Below, in pieces: positions 15,162 through 24,463 of a stretch of DNA of 64,000 nucleotides. The DNA comes from Prauserella marina. Lineage in GTDB: Bacteria; Actinomycetota; Actinomycetes; Mycobacteriales; Pseudonocardiaceae. The notes under the pieces are model-generated. The model searched no databases. It was not told the DNA's origin and saw only the letters and a program-made list of their open reading frames with translations. Position numbers and translations under genes: made by a program. Location of the stretch: assembly GCF_002240355.1 (NCBI RefSeq), contig NZ_CP016353.1:1290501-1354500 (forward strand), in the 5' to 3' direction. How positions within the stretch are numbered: position 1 is the first letter of the stretch; each line of letters opens with the position of its first letter.

Positions 15162-16859
15162 GTGGTGACCGCCACTGATGTCGTGGAAGCCGCCGGCCGT
15201 CCCGCTGTGTCCTTCGACCGGCAGCCCGATTCCTATCGTCACTGGAAGCTCCGGATCGACGGCCCCGTGGCGTGGCTGGAGCTCGACGTCGATCCCGATG
15301 CCGGACTACGGCCCGGCTACGAGCTGAAACTCAACTCCTACGACCTCGGCGTCGACATCGAGTTGTACGACGCGACCCAGCGCCTGCGGTTCGAACATCC
15401 CGGAGTGCGCACCGTGGTGCTGACCAGCGCCAAGGAGGGCGTGTTCTGCGCGGGAGCCAACATTCGCATGCTGGCGGGCTCCTCACACGAGTGGAAGGTG
15501 AACTTCTGCAAGTTCACCAACGAGACCCGCAACGGGATGGAGGACGCGACCGAGCATTCCGGCCAGACGTATCTGGCAGCGGTGAACGGGACGTGCGCCG
15601 GGGGCGGTTACGAACTCGCCCTCGCTTGCGACGAGATCATCCTCGTCGACGACAACTCCTCGACGGTCGCGCTTCCCGAGGTCCCGCTGCTCGGAGTTCT
15701 GCCTGGTACCGGAGGGCTCACCAGGGTCGTCGACAAACGCCGGGTGCGCAAGGACCGCGCCGACGTCTTCGCCACCCGCAGTGACGGGCTGCGCGGAAAG
15801 ACGGCCGTGGAATGGGGGCTTGTCGATGCGCTGGCGCCGCCGACGGGCTTCACCGAGGCGGTGGCGAAGCGGGCGGCGGAATTGGCCGGACGCGGTGACC
15901 GGCCGAGCGAGGCTCGTGGCGTCGCGTTGCCGCCGCTGCTCAGGGAGGAGTCCGGGGAGGGCCTTTTCTACCGGTACGTGTCCGCCCGTTACGACCGCGA
16001 GGCGCGCACCGTCGAGCTGCTGGTGCGAGGGCCGGGGGCCCCGCCGCCGTCAGAGGTCGCCGACGTTCACGCGAAGGGCGCCGACGGCTGGCTGCTCGCC
16101 ATGACGAGGGAACTTGACGATGTCATCCTGCGTTTGCGCACCAACGAACCCGAGCTCGGAACCTGGATACTGCGCACCGAGGGCGACGCGGACACCCTGC
16201 TGGCGCACGAGAAGGTGATCCTGGATGCCGCCGACGACTGGCTGTGCCGCGAGATCGTCCACTACTACAAGCGAACGCTCAAACGGCTCGACGTCACCAG
16301 CCGCAGCCTGATCGCGTTGATCGAGCCGGGAAGCTGCTTCGCGGGTGTGCTGTGGGAACTGGCATTGGCCTGCGACCGGCAGTACATGTTGGACGGTCCG
16401 CCCATCGAGGACGAGGACAGCGAGCAGCGGGCGGCGATCCGGCTCAGCTCCGCGAACTTCGGTGTCTTCCCGATGGGAAACGGCCTCAGCAGACTGGAAT
16501 CGCGGTTCTACCGCGAGGACGACCACCTCGCCTGGCTCGCCAAGGAAACGGACCGCGAGATCTCGCCGGGCGAGGCCAGTGAACTCGGGCTGGTGACCGA
16601 TGCGCCGGACGACATCGACTGGGAGGACGAGATCAGGCTCGTCGTCGAGGCGCGGGGCGCGCTGAGTCCCGACGCGCTGACGGGAATGGAAGCCAGCAAC
16701 CGGTTCGTGGGCCCGGAAACCATGGAGACCAAGATTTTCGGCAGGCTCAGTGCCTGGCAGAACTGGATCTTCAACCGGCCCAACGCGGCGGGCACCGAGG
16801 GTGCGCTGCGACGTTACGGAACCGGCCAGCGGGCCGTCTTCGACCGGAAACGGGTGTGA
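15162..16859 (+). CDS. boxC: 2,3-epoxybenzoyl-CoA dihydrolase BoxC
   Basis: This 565-aa protein is the ring-opening enzyme of aerobic benzoyl-CoA degradation. It hydrolyses 2,3-epoxybenzoyl-CoA to 3,4-dehydroadipyl-CoA semialdehyde and formate. The sequence has the characteristic BoxC block: VFCAGANIRML near residues 100-110, then WKVNFCKFTNETRNGMED, and a GGGYELALACDEI oxyanion-hole segment. The protein has two crotonase-like halves, the first with the oxyanion motifs and the second more degenerate. The start is GTG at 15162, or 15165, without a Shine-Dalgarno sequence. It is followed 3 bp later by boxB, so the two are cotranscribed. Confidence 0.93.
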   Translation: MVTATDVVEAAGRPAVSFDRQPDSYRHWKLRIDGPVAWLELDVDPDAGLRPGYELKLNSYDLGVDIELYDATQRLRFEHPGVRTVVLTSAKEGVFCAGANIRMLAGSSHEWKVNFCKFTNETRNGMEDATEHSGQTYLAAVNGTCAGGGYELALACDEIILVDDNSSTVALPEVPLLGVLPGTGGLTRVVDKRRVRKDRADVFATRSDGLRGKTAVEWGLVDALAPPTGFTEAVAKRAAELAGRGDRPSEARGVALPPLLREESGEGLFYRYVSARYDREARTVELLVRGPGAPPPSEVADVHAKGADGWLLAMTRELDDVILRLRTNEPELGTWILRTEGDADTLLAHEKVILDAADDWLCREIVHYYKRTLKRLDVTSRSLIALIEPGSCFAGVLWELALACDRQYMLDGPPIEDEDSEQRAAIRLSSANFGVFPMGNGLSRLESRFYREDDHLAWLAKETDREISPGEASELGLVTDAPDDIDWEDEIRLVVEARGALSPDALTGMEASNRFVGPETMETKIFGRLSAWQNWIFNRPNAAGTEGALRRYGTGQRAVFDRKRV

Positions 16860-16862
16860 GCG

Positions 16863-18284
<1,422 letters not shown>

Positions 18285-18294
18285 GGCGGGGCCC

Positions 18295-19863
18295 ATGAGC
18301 ATCCCCGGCGGTACCTTCCCGTTCAACGCGGCCGAGTATCTGGTCGGACGGCACGTCGCCTCGGGAGACGGCGCACGCACCGCCGTCGTCTCGAACACTC
18401 GCACCCTGACCTATTCCGAACTCGATCAGCAGGTCCGCACGGTGGCAGCGGGCTTGCGCGCGCTCGGTGTCCGCCCGGAAGAGCGGGTGCTGATGTGCAT
18501 GACCGACGAGATCGAGTTGTTCACCGCGATTCTGGCCGGGATGTATCTCGGCGCGGTCGCGGTGCCGTGCTCGACGATGCTGACCGGCGGCGAACTCGGC
18601 CGGTTGATCGCCGATTCCAGAACCAGGATCGTGCTGGGGTCGACGGAGTTCGCCGAGCAGGTGCGCGCGGGCGTCGCGGTCGCGCCGGACGTGGAAACGG
18701 TGGTGCTGACCGATGAGTGGCACCGGCTCACCGGCCAGGGCGCGCTCTCCACGCCCTACGACACCTGGGCCGACTCACCCGCGCTGTGGCTCTACACCTC
18801 GGGCACGACCGGGGCGCCCAAGGCCGCGATGCACCGGCACACCGACATCAGGTTCGTCGCCGAGAACTACGCGCAGCGCGTGCTCGGCATCCGGCCGGAC
18901 GACAGGTGTCTTTCGGTGGCGAAGCTCTTCTTCGCCTACGGCATCGGAAATTCCATGTTCTTCCCGCTTTCCGTCGGTGCCACCGCGTTGCTGGAATCGG
19001 CGAGGCCGACTCCGGCGCTGATGGCGGAGCGGGCCAGTACCCAGAACGCGACTCTGCTGTTCGGTACGCCCAGCTTCTGGGGGCCGCTGCTGGCCAGCGA
19101 CGTTCCCGGCGACGCGTTCCGGACCGTGCGTGGCGGCGCGTCGGCCGGGGAGGCGCTGCCCCCGCGCATGCTGCACGGAATGCGGGAACGGTTCGGGGTC
19201 GAGGTACTCGACGGCATCGGCTCGACCGAGATGCTGCACATCTTCATCTCCAACCGGCCTGGCAAGGCGCGGCCGTCGTCGTCGGGGACGCCCGTTCCCG
19301 GCTACGAGGTGGAGATCCGCGACGAGAGCGGCGCGCTGATCGAGACCGATGGGCAGCCGGGGGAGCTGTACGTGCGCGGGGACAGCGCGGCGACGGGCTA
19401 CTGGTGCAGGGCGGCGACCTCGCGGCTGGTGTTCCTCGGTGAGTGGATGCGTACGGGCGACACCTACGTGCGCAACGCCGATGGCACCTATACGTGTCTC
19501 GGCAGGTTCAACGACATGATCAAGGCGGGCGGTATCTGGGTCACGCCGAGCGAGGTCGAGGACCGGTTGCTCGAACATCCGGACGTCGCGGAGGCGGTCG
19601 TGGTGGGTGTTCCCGATTCCGACGAGCTCGACAAGCCGGTGGCGTGCGTGGTGCCGATGCCGGGAAAGCATGTCGACGAAGCGGACCTGATCCGGTGGTG
19701 CAGGGAGGAATTGGCTTCCTTCAAGCGGCCGAGGGTGGTGGTCGAGCTGGCCGAGTTGCCGAAGACCGCGACCGGCAAGATCCGCAGGAACGTGTTGCGG
19801 GACATGGTGAAAGCCACTTCGGAGCCGGACCCGGACACACAGCCCGCCGAGGCGGCCCCGTGA
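18295..19863 (+). CDS. bclA: Benzoate-CoA ligase
   Basis: This 522-aa ANL-superfamily adenylate-forming ligase activates benzoate to benzoyl-CoA with ATP, supplying the substrate for BoxB. It has the P-loop YTSGTTGAPKAAMHRH (about residues 165-180), the benzoate-ligase-like segment KLFFAYGIGNSMFFPLSVGA, the A5 motif GIGSTEMLHIFISN, and the C-terminal domain with TGKIRRNVLR containing the catalytic Lys. This combination is typical of BclA/BadA-type ligases. It starts 10 bp after boxB and overlaps the next gene (GTGA). 2-aminobenzoate or fluorinated benzoates could also be accepted, as in related enzymes. Confidence 0.9.
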   Translation: MSIPGGTFPFNAAEYLVGRHVASGDGARTAVVSNTRTLTYSELDQQVRTVAAGLRALGVRPEERVLMCMTDEIELFTAILAGMYLGAVAVPCSTMLTGGELGRLIADSRTRIVLGSTEFAEQVRAGVAVAPDVETVVLTDEWHRLTGQGALSTPYDTWADSPALWLYTSGTTGAPKAAMHRHTDIRFVAENYAQRVLGIRPDDRCLSVAKLFFAYGIGNSMFFPLSVGATALLESARPTPALMAERASTQNATLLFGTPSFWGPLLASDVPGDAFRTVRGGASAGEALPPRMLHGMRERFGVEVLDGIGSTEMLHIFISNRPGKARPSSSGTPVPGYEVEIRDESGALIETDGQPGELYVRGDSAATGYWCRAATSRLVFLGEWMRTGDTYVRNADGTYTCLGRFNDMIKAGGIWVTPSEVEDRLLEHPDVAEAVVVGVPDSDELDKPVACVVPMPGKHVDEADLIRWCREELASFKRPRVVVELAELPKTATGKIRRNVLRDMVKATSEPDPDTQPAEAAP

Positions 19864-20717
19864 TCGAAGGCAGGACCGTCGTCGACGCGCACGTCCATGT
19901 GCCGAGGCTGTCGACGCTGAAGCCGTCGTGGCTGGAGTGGGCAAGGCGGTTCTCGGGCCCGCACCCGTGGCGCGAGGTCTACGACGGCGACGGTGATCCG
20001 GTTCCCGGACGGCTCGACGCCCTCTTCGAGGAAGAAGGCGTCGACCGTGCCCTGCTGTTCTGCGAGTACAGCCCGAGGGCGACCGGCATTCAGCCCATCG
20101 AAGACAATCTGCCGTTCGTCGAGTGCAATCCGGAACGGTTCCGGCTCGTCGCGAACGTGAACCCGCATCTGCATCATCCGCTGGCGTCCGAAGTGGAACG
20201 ACAGCTCGATCTCGGTGCCGTCGCCCTCAAACTGCATCCCGTGCACGGTGGTTTCTCTCCCGCCGACAAGGAGTTGTACGCGGCGTACCACGTGTGCCAG
20301 GAGCGGGACGTTCCCGTTGTCCTGCATTCGGGGACGAGCAGTTTCCCCGGCGCGCGCACGAGTTTCGGCAATCCCGAGCTGTTGTCGGATGTCGTCGAGG
20401 ACTTTCCGGGAGTGCGGTTCGTGTTCGCGCACGGCGGCCGTGGCTGGTGGTACGACGTCGCAGCGTTTCTCGCGCTCGCGAAGGACAACGTATGGCTCGA
20501 TCTCGCGGGACTACCGCCGAAGAAGCTGCCGGGCTACTACGCGCGGTTCGACTTCGCGAGGCTGGCGACCCGGTTCGTGTTCGGCACCGACTGGCCGGGT
20601 GTTCCAGGGACGGCGAACAACGTCAGGGCTCTCGCCTCGCTCGGCCTTCCCGAGGATGTGCTGTGCGACGTCCTCGCGGGCAACGCGGGCAAGATCTACC
20701 CCGGTCTCGGCGGATAG
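19860..20717 (+). CDS. Amidohydrolase family protein (Amidohydro_2)
   Basis: This 285-aa TIM-barrel hydrolase has the metal-binding motifs of the amidohydrolase-2/ACMSD group: DAHVHVP at the N-terminus (HxH), LKLHPVHGG, VVLHSGTSSF, FAHGGRGWWYD and FGTDWPG near the C-terminus. Members cleave C-N or C-C bonds, including decarboxylation of aromatic acids. The GTG start overlaps the ligase stop by 4 bp (GTGA), so translation is coupled and the enzyme belongs to the benzoate operon. It may feed a substituted benzoate into the pathway, or remove a dead-end product. The reaction is not known from the sequence. It is convergent with the PaaX gene, 7 bp away. Confidence 0.8.
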   Translation: MIEGRTVVDAHVHVPRLSTLKPSWLEWARRFSGPHPWREVYDGDGDPVPGRLDALFEEEGVDRALLFCEYSPRATGIQPIEDNLPFVECNPERFRLVANVNPHLHHPLASEVERQLDLGAVALKLHPVHGGFSPADKELYAAYHVCQERDVPVVLHSGTSSFPGARTSFGNPELLSDVVEDFPGVRFVFAHGGRGWWYDVAAFLALAKDNVWLDLAGLPPKKLPGYYARFDFARLATRFVFGTDWPGVPGTANNVRALASLGLPEDVLCDVLAGNAGKIYPGLGG

Positions 20718-20724
20718 CGCGACG

Positions 20725-21525
20725 TCATTCGCGACCTTCGACGGCGACGAGCCGATCCCAATGCCGCTGCGCGGACGGCCGCCATTCGGCGTGCTTACCG
20801 TGGAACACCTCGGCCGCACGGCCACCCGTCCAGTTGCCGGGCAGCAGGCCGGGCGGCAATTGCGGGTCGAGGAAAGGAAACCGGCGCCATTCGTGCACGA
20901 GCCGGGTCTGCGCGTCGAGCGCGGCGGCCTCGTCGGCCGGATCGAGGGTGGCGAACGCCGCGACGAACTCGTCGTAGCGGCGCACCAGTTCCCGCAGGTC
21001 CCATGCCCTGGTGACAACGGTGCTCTCGTCGCCGATCGCTCCGTAGGAGCCGACGAACGACATCGCCTCGCCGAGCGCGAGGGCGTCGAGAATGGTCAGC
21101 GCTTCCTTTTCCCTCGACGTGTGCGGGGTGATCCACACGCCGGGGTCGGGCGAACCGAAACCGGCCCAGGTGAGTTTGGTCCGCAGTTGGTGCCGCAGGT
21201 CGCGTTTGGCCTCTGGCACGGAAACGAGCACGATCAGCCAGCGTCCGTCCCAGGTGCGCTCGCTGCTTCCGAAGTCGTAGATGCGGTGGGCGCCCTCGGT
21301 GAGCAGCTTCCGGCCCGGCTCGGTCAGCGACCAGCGCACCCTGCGCCCGACGCGCTCGGATTCCAGCCAGCCTTCCTTCGCCGTCCTCGCCAGCGCCTGG
21401 CGCGCGGACTTCTCCTCGACGTCGAACGTCGCGAGCGCGTCGACGAGCACGGATGTCCACACCGGACGGTCGCGGGGAAGCACGAACTCGCCGAGCAGTG
21501 TCATCAGCAATGAGCGCGCGCTCAT
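20725..21525 (-). CDS. paaX: PaaX-family transcriptional regulator
   Basis: This 266-aa protein has an N-terminal winged HTH (SLLMTLLGEFVLPRDRPVWTSVLVDALATFDVEEKSARQALARTAKEGWL, split across helices and wing) and the PaaX C-terminal domain with WLIVLVSVPEAKRDLRHQLR and GVWITPH. PaaX proteins repress aromatic acyl-CoA catabolic operons and respond to CoA thioesters such as phenylacetyl-CoA. Given the neighbours, benzoyl-CoA or a downstream ester is a likely effector here; that is inference. The ATG at 21525 starts directly at MSARSLLM, while the frame is open 73 codons further up with an unfolded-looking extension. It is convergent with the benzoate genes and divides them from the mycofactocin cluster. 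Confidence 0.85.
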   Translation of the reverse strand: MSARSLLMTLLGEFVLPRDRPVWTSVLVDALATFDVEEKSARQALARTAKEGWLESERVGRRVRWSLTEPGRKLLTEGAHRIYDFGSSERTWDGRWLIVLVSVPEAKRDLRHQLRTKLTWAGFGSPDPGVWITPHTSREKEALTILDALALGEAMSFVGSYGAIGDESTVVTRAWDLRELVRRYDEFVAAFATLDPADEAAALDAQTRLVHEWRRFPFLDPQLPPGLLPGNWTGGRAAEVFHGKHAEWRPSAQRHWDRLVAVEGRE

Positions 21526-21584
21526 GTGACTGACTTCCCTGCGGCGGCTGACGACAGGGCCTCCTTGCCGCCCCTCTGCTGGCA

Positions 21585-21595
21585 TGGTGACACCA
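21585..21595. promoter_or_regulatory. TGGTG-A-CACCA palindrome upstream of paaX
   Basis: An 11-bp dyad (5-bp arms, one central base) lies 60 bp upstream of the paaX start, in the 103-bp gap after the mftE stop. It is well placed to be an autoregulatory operator. No other element was seen in the gap. Confidence 0.25.
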
Positions 21596-21628
21596 CTTCC
21601 TCGCTGATCGGGTGCGTCGAGGGTAGCG

Positions 21629-22306
21629 TCAGCGCCCCAGCCAGTCGCGCACGGCGGTGGCCAGCGCCTCGGCCCACCGCGTGAGCAGTGCCTCGCCCTC
21701 GGCGGCGTCCGCGCCGGCGGGATCGCCGAGGACGCCGTTGACACTGACGGCGGCGACTCCTCCCGCGACGAGCCGGTCGAACAGTTCCGGCAGTGGAGCG
21801 GTGTTACCCGCCTCCGCCTTGTCGGTGGCGACGTCCTGAGGGCGAAGCCGCAGCAGCACCGACGTCTCGGTGCGGCCCGCGTGGCTGTCGCCAGGTGGCC
21901 CGTCAGGCGACCAGGCGAGCACGCGGCGCCCCTCGTCGCGCAAAAGCCGGACCGCCGCGCGCACCGGGGCGGCGTTGCCCCCGTGCCCGTTGACGATCAC
22001 GACACCGGCGAAGTCGTCGGCGGAGCGGACGAGTTCGACGAGCAGGAGTTCCAGCGCCGTTCTTCCGATGGAGAGGGTGCCGGGAAATCCGGCGTGCTCA
22101 CCGCTCGACCCGTACGGCAGCGCGGGCGCCACGACGATGTCGACGGTGTCGCCGATCGAGGCGGCGAGCCGGTCGCACAGTTCGGTCGCGATGGTGGTGT
22201 CGGTGTGCAGTGGCAGATGCGGGCCGTGTTGCTCGGTGGCGCCGAGTGGAACGGCGAGCACGGGCTTGCCGACCTCCGGCCAGCGCAGCCCGCCGAGGCG
22301 CGTCAC
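21629..22306 (-). CDS. mftE: Mycofactocin maturation peptidase MftE (creatininase family)
   Basis: This 225-aa protein belongs to the creatininase-like metallohydrolase family. In mycofactocin biosynthesis MftE cleaves the MftC-modified MftA peptide to release the cyclised Val-Tyr dipeptide derivative (AHDP). Metal ligand motifs appear in order: TEQHGPHLP (E25/H27), TD at about 36, NGHGGN (about 106-111), and GDSHAGRTETS (about 139-149). The GTG start at 22306 overlaps the mftF stop by 4 bp. It is the last gene of the mycofactocin operon. Family length and motifs are complete. Confidence 0.92.
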   Translation of the reverse strand: MTRLGGLRWPEVGKPVLAVPLGATEQHGPHLPLHTDTTIATELCDRLAASIGDTVDIVVAPALPYGSSGEHAGFPGTLSIGRTALELLLVELVRSADDFAGVVIVNGHGGNAAPVRAAVRLLRDEGRRVLAWSPDGPPGDSHAGRTETSVLLRLRPQDVATDKAEAGNTAPLPELFDRLVAGGVAAVSVNGVLGDPAGADAAEGEALLTRWAEALATAVRDWLGR

Positions 22307-23634
22307 CGGAGCGAGCCTTCGGTGAAGCGGGGCAGCAGTGGCGCCGCGGTGCGTTCCCGCACCGCGCCTGCCCACACCCCTGCCCCGTAGGCGAGATCGT
22401 CGGCGACGCGAAGGGCGAGCCACGACGGGTGCCTGCCGTGCCGTTCGCGCAGCCATTCGAGCACGCATGGCAGCAGCGCGGCGAGCAGGAGGCGCCTGCC
22501 TCGGGCGGTGGGCAGCAACAGCGGCCACCACGCTCTCCGCGCGGCTTCGGCGAGCAGCCTTCCCGCGCCGAGGTGACCGAGCGCGGCCAGCCGGAGCGAT
22601 TCGCGGACCGGGATGCCTCGGGAGCGGAGTTTCCGGGGCAGCAGCGCGGAACTCCCTGCGGCGAGCGTCAACGCGGCGCGAGGGGCACCGGCAGCGAGCA
22701 GCGCCCACGACGCCGCGCTCCACGCCGAGAGCCGGGCGGGGGAGAGCAGCCCGGGATGGCGCAGGGCCAGCGGAGCGGCGGAGGTTCCGTATTCGAACCG
22801 CTGGCGCAGCCACGGCAGCGCTGAGGGCCGTGGCAGGTGACCGACGACGGCGGTGGGCTCGTAGCGCACCGCGCCGAGTTCGAGCAGCTTCCACACCAGG
22901 TCGACGTCCTCGCCGAACCGCAGCGCCTCGTCGAAGCCCGACACGGCGGCCAGCGCGTCGCGGCGGACGAGCAGCGCCGCGCTGGGCACGTAGCTCACCC
23001 TGCTCATGGGACGGACCGGGGCGGGCAGGGCGCCGAGGTCGAGACTGGACCGGTCGGCTTCGTAGGCCGCGAGCGCGGAGTGGCCTTGGCTGCCGCGGAT
23101 GCGCGGTGCCACGGCGACGACGGCAGGGTCGGAGAAGTGCCGCAGCAGTGGTTCGAGCCAGCCTGGTTCCGGCAGGGTGTCGGAGTCGAGGAAGGCCACC
23201 ACGCGGGTGTTCGCCGTGCGCCAGCCCGCGTTGCGGGCGGCGGCGGGACCTCGCGGTGTGTCGTGCCGGATGGCCGCGGACGGCAACGGTCGGTTGGAGC
23301 CGTCGTCGACGACGACGTGGCAGGCGAGTTCCGGGGTCGCCGCGACGAGCCGCGCCACGCCGTCCGGGTTGTCCTTCACGGGGACGACGAGGGTGACCTC
23401 GGCCGCGGTCAGTTCCGGCGGAGGGACGGGATGCAGCAGGCCCGCGTCGACAAGTCGCCGCGCCAGCCGGTGTTCGGTCGCCGCGGGGCCGAGCGGTTCC
23501 CCTCCAAGCCACCGGTCGAGTACCTTCGCGCCGCCCACGCCGAGCCGCACGAGCCGCAGTGGGGAACCGCCGATCAGCAGCGGGCCTCTCCTGCGGACCG
23601 AGTCGTCCATTGTCAGCAGCGTTCCGGTCTTCAT
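22303..23634 (-). CDS. mftF: Mycofactocin glycosyltransferase MftF
   Basis: This 443-aa GT2-family glycosyltransferase attaches glucose units to premycofactocin/mycofactocin to form the oligoglycosylated cofactor. GT-A motifs are clear: TLVVPVKDNPDGV near residue 80, VVVDDGSNRPLP, FLDSDTLPEPGW (the DxD-like site), and FGEDVDLVWKL. C-terminal hydrophobic segments suggest membrane association. The ATG at 23634 overlaps the SDR stop by 4 bp (ATGA). Downstream mftE overlaps by 4 bp too, so the genes are translationally coupled. Confidence 0.9.
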   Translation of the reverse strand: MKTGTLLTMDDSVRRRGPLLIGGSPLRLVRLGVGGAKVLDRWLGGEPLGPAATEHRLARRLVDAGLLHPVPPPELTAAEVTLVVPVKDNPDGVARLVAATPELACHVVVDDGSNRPLPSAAIRHDTPRGPAAARNAGWRTANTRVVAFLDSDTLPEPGWLEPLLRHFSDPAVVAVAPRIRGSQGHSALAAYEADRSSLDLGALPAPVRPMSRVSYVPSAALLVRRDALAAVSGFDEALRFGEDVDLVWKLLELGAVRYEPTAVVGHLPRPSALPWLRQRFEYGTSAAPLALRHPGLLSPARLSAWSAASWALLAAGAPRAALTLAAGSSALLPRKLRSRGIPVRESLRLAALGHLGAGRLLAEAARRAWWPLLLPTARGRRLLLAALLPCVLEWLRERHGRHPSWLALRVADDLAYGAGVWAGAVRERTAAPLLPRFTEGSLR

Positions 23635-24419
23635 GTCGTGAACCCACCGTCGGCGTGGATGACGGACCCGGTGATCGCGGAGGAATCGGGTGAGCACAGG
23701 AACGCGATCGTCGCGGCGATCTCGTCCGGTTCGAGCAGCCTGCCGACGAGCTGGTGCTTCGCGAACTCCTCGACGTCGGTGAGGTCGTAGAGCGCGGCCG
23801 TCGCGGTGAGCATGTCGGTGCGGGTCGACCCAGGGGATACCGCCGTGGCGCAGATACCGGTGCCGCGCAGGTCGGTGGCGAGTCCTTTGACGAGCCCGAC
23901 GACGGCGTGCTTGGCCGCGTTGTAACCGGCGAGGTGCCACAACCCGTTGTGCGCGGCGGCCGAGGCGAGCGCGACGAACCTGCCGTGCCGGGGCTCGGGG
24001 CGGCGCAGCAGCGCGGGAATCGCCGCTCTGGCCAGGTTCGCGACCCCTTGGACGCCGACGGAGAACAGCGCGTCCCATTCGGTGTCGTCGCTTTCCCACA
24101 GTGGGGCGCCGCCTGCCATGAGCGCCGCGGCGGCGACGGCGGCGTCGAGTCCGCCGAACCGTTCCTCCGCGAGCGCGACGGCCTCGGTGAGCCGGGCGAG
24201 ATCCCGCACGTCGGCGACGACGTCGTGCACCGCGCCCTGATAGGGCGCGGCGAGTTCGGCGAGCTGCTTTCTGGTGCCGAGCGGGTAGGGCACGCTCGGG
24301 TCGTCCTCGGCTCTGTCGAGCGCGACGACGTTCCAGCCGGTGTCGGCGAGCCTGCGGACGGCGGCGGCGCCGATTCCCCTCGCCGCACCGGTGACGAGCG
24401 CTGTTCTCGGCTGGCTCAT
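23631..24419 (-). CDS. Mycofactocin-coupled SDR family oxidoreductase
   Basis: This 262-aa short-chain dehydrogenase has the nucleotide-binding TGAARGIG motif at the N-terminus, an active-site Ser region (ALASAAAHNG) and the catalytic YNAAK. SDRs encoded in mycofactocin loci keep their nicotinamide tightly bound and use mycofactocin as the external electron acceptor; alcohols are typical substrates. This one lies inside the operon, between OYE2 and mftF. The ATG at 24419 gives MSQPRTALVTG, the normal SDR start. An upstream in-frame ATG at 24467 overlaps the OYE2 stop (ATGA) and is a real alternative, adding 16 residues. The substrate is not known. Confidence 0.87.
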   Translation of the reverse strand: MSQPRTALVTGAARGIGAAAVRRLADTGWNVVALDRAEDDPSVPYPLGTRKQLAELAAPYQGAVHDVVADVRDLARLTEAVALAEERFGGLDAAVAAAALMAGGAPLWESDDTEWDALFSVGVQGVANLARAAIPALLRRPEPRHGRFVALASAAAHNGLWHLAGYNAAKHAVVGLVKGLATDLRGTGICATAVSPGSTRTDMLTATAALYDLTDVEEFAKHQLVGRLLEPDEIAATIAFLCSPDSSAITGSVIHADGGFTT

Positions 24420-24463
24420 GGTTTCCCCGTTCCGTCCGGCACCGTCTCGCGGGAATGGTGCGC

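Noticed and set aside
22307-24388. A 919-codon minus-strand frame that ends as mftE
   Set aside because: Its first two thirds overlap mftF and the SDR in another frame and are Arg/Ser/Pro-rich without family similarity; mftE begins at GTG 22306.
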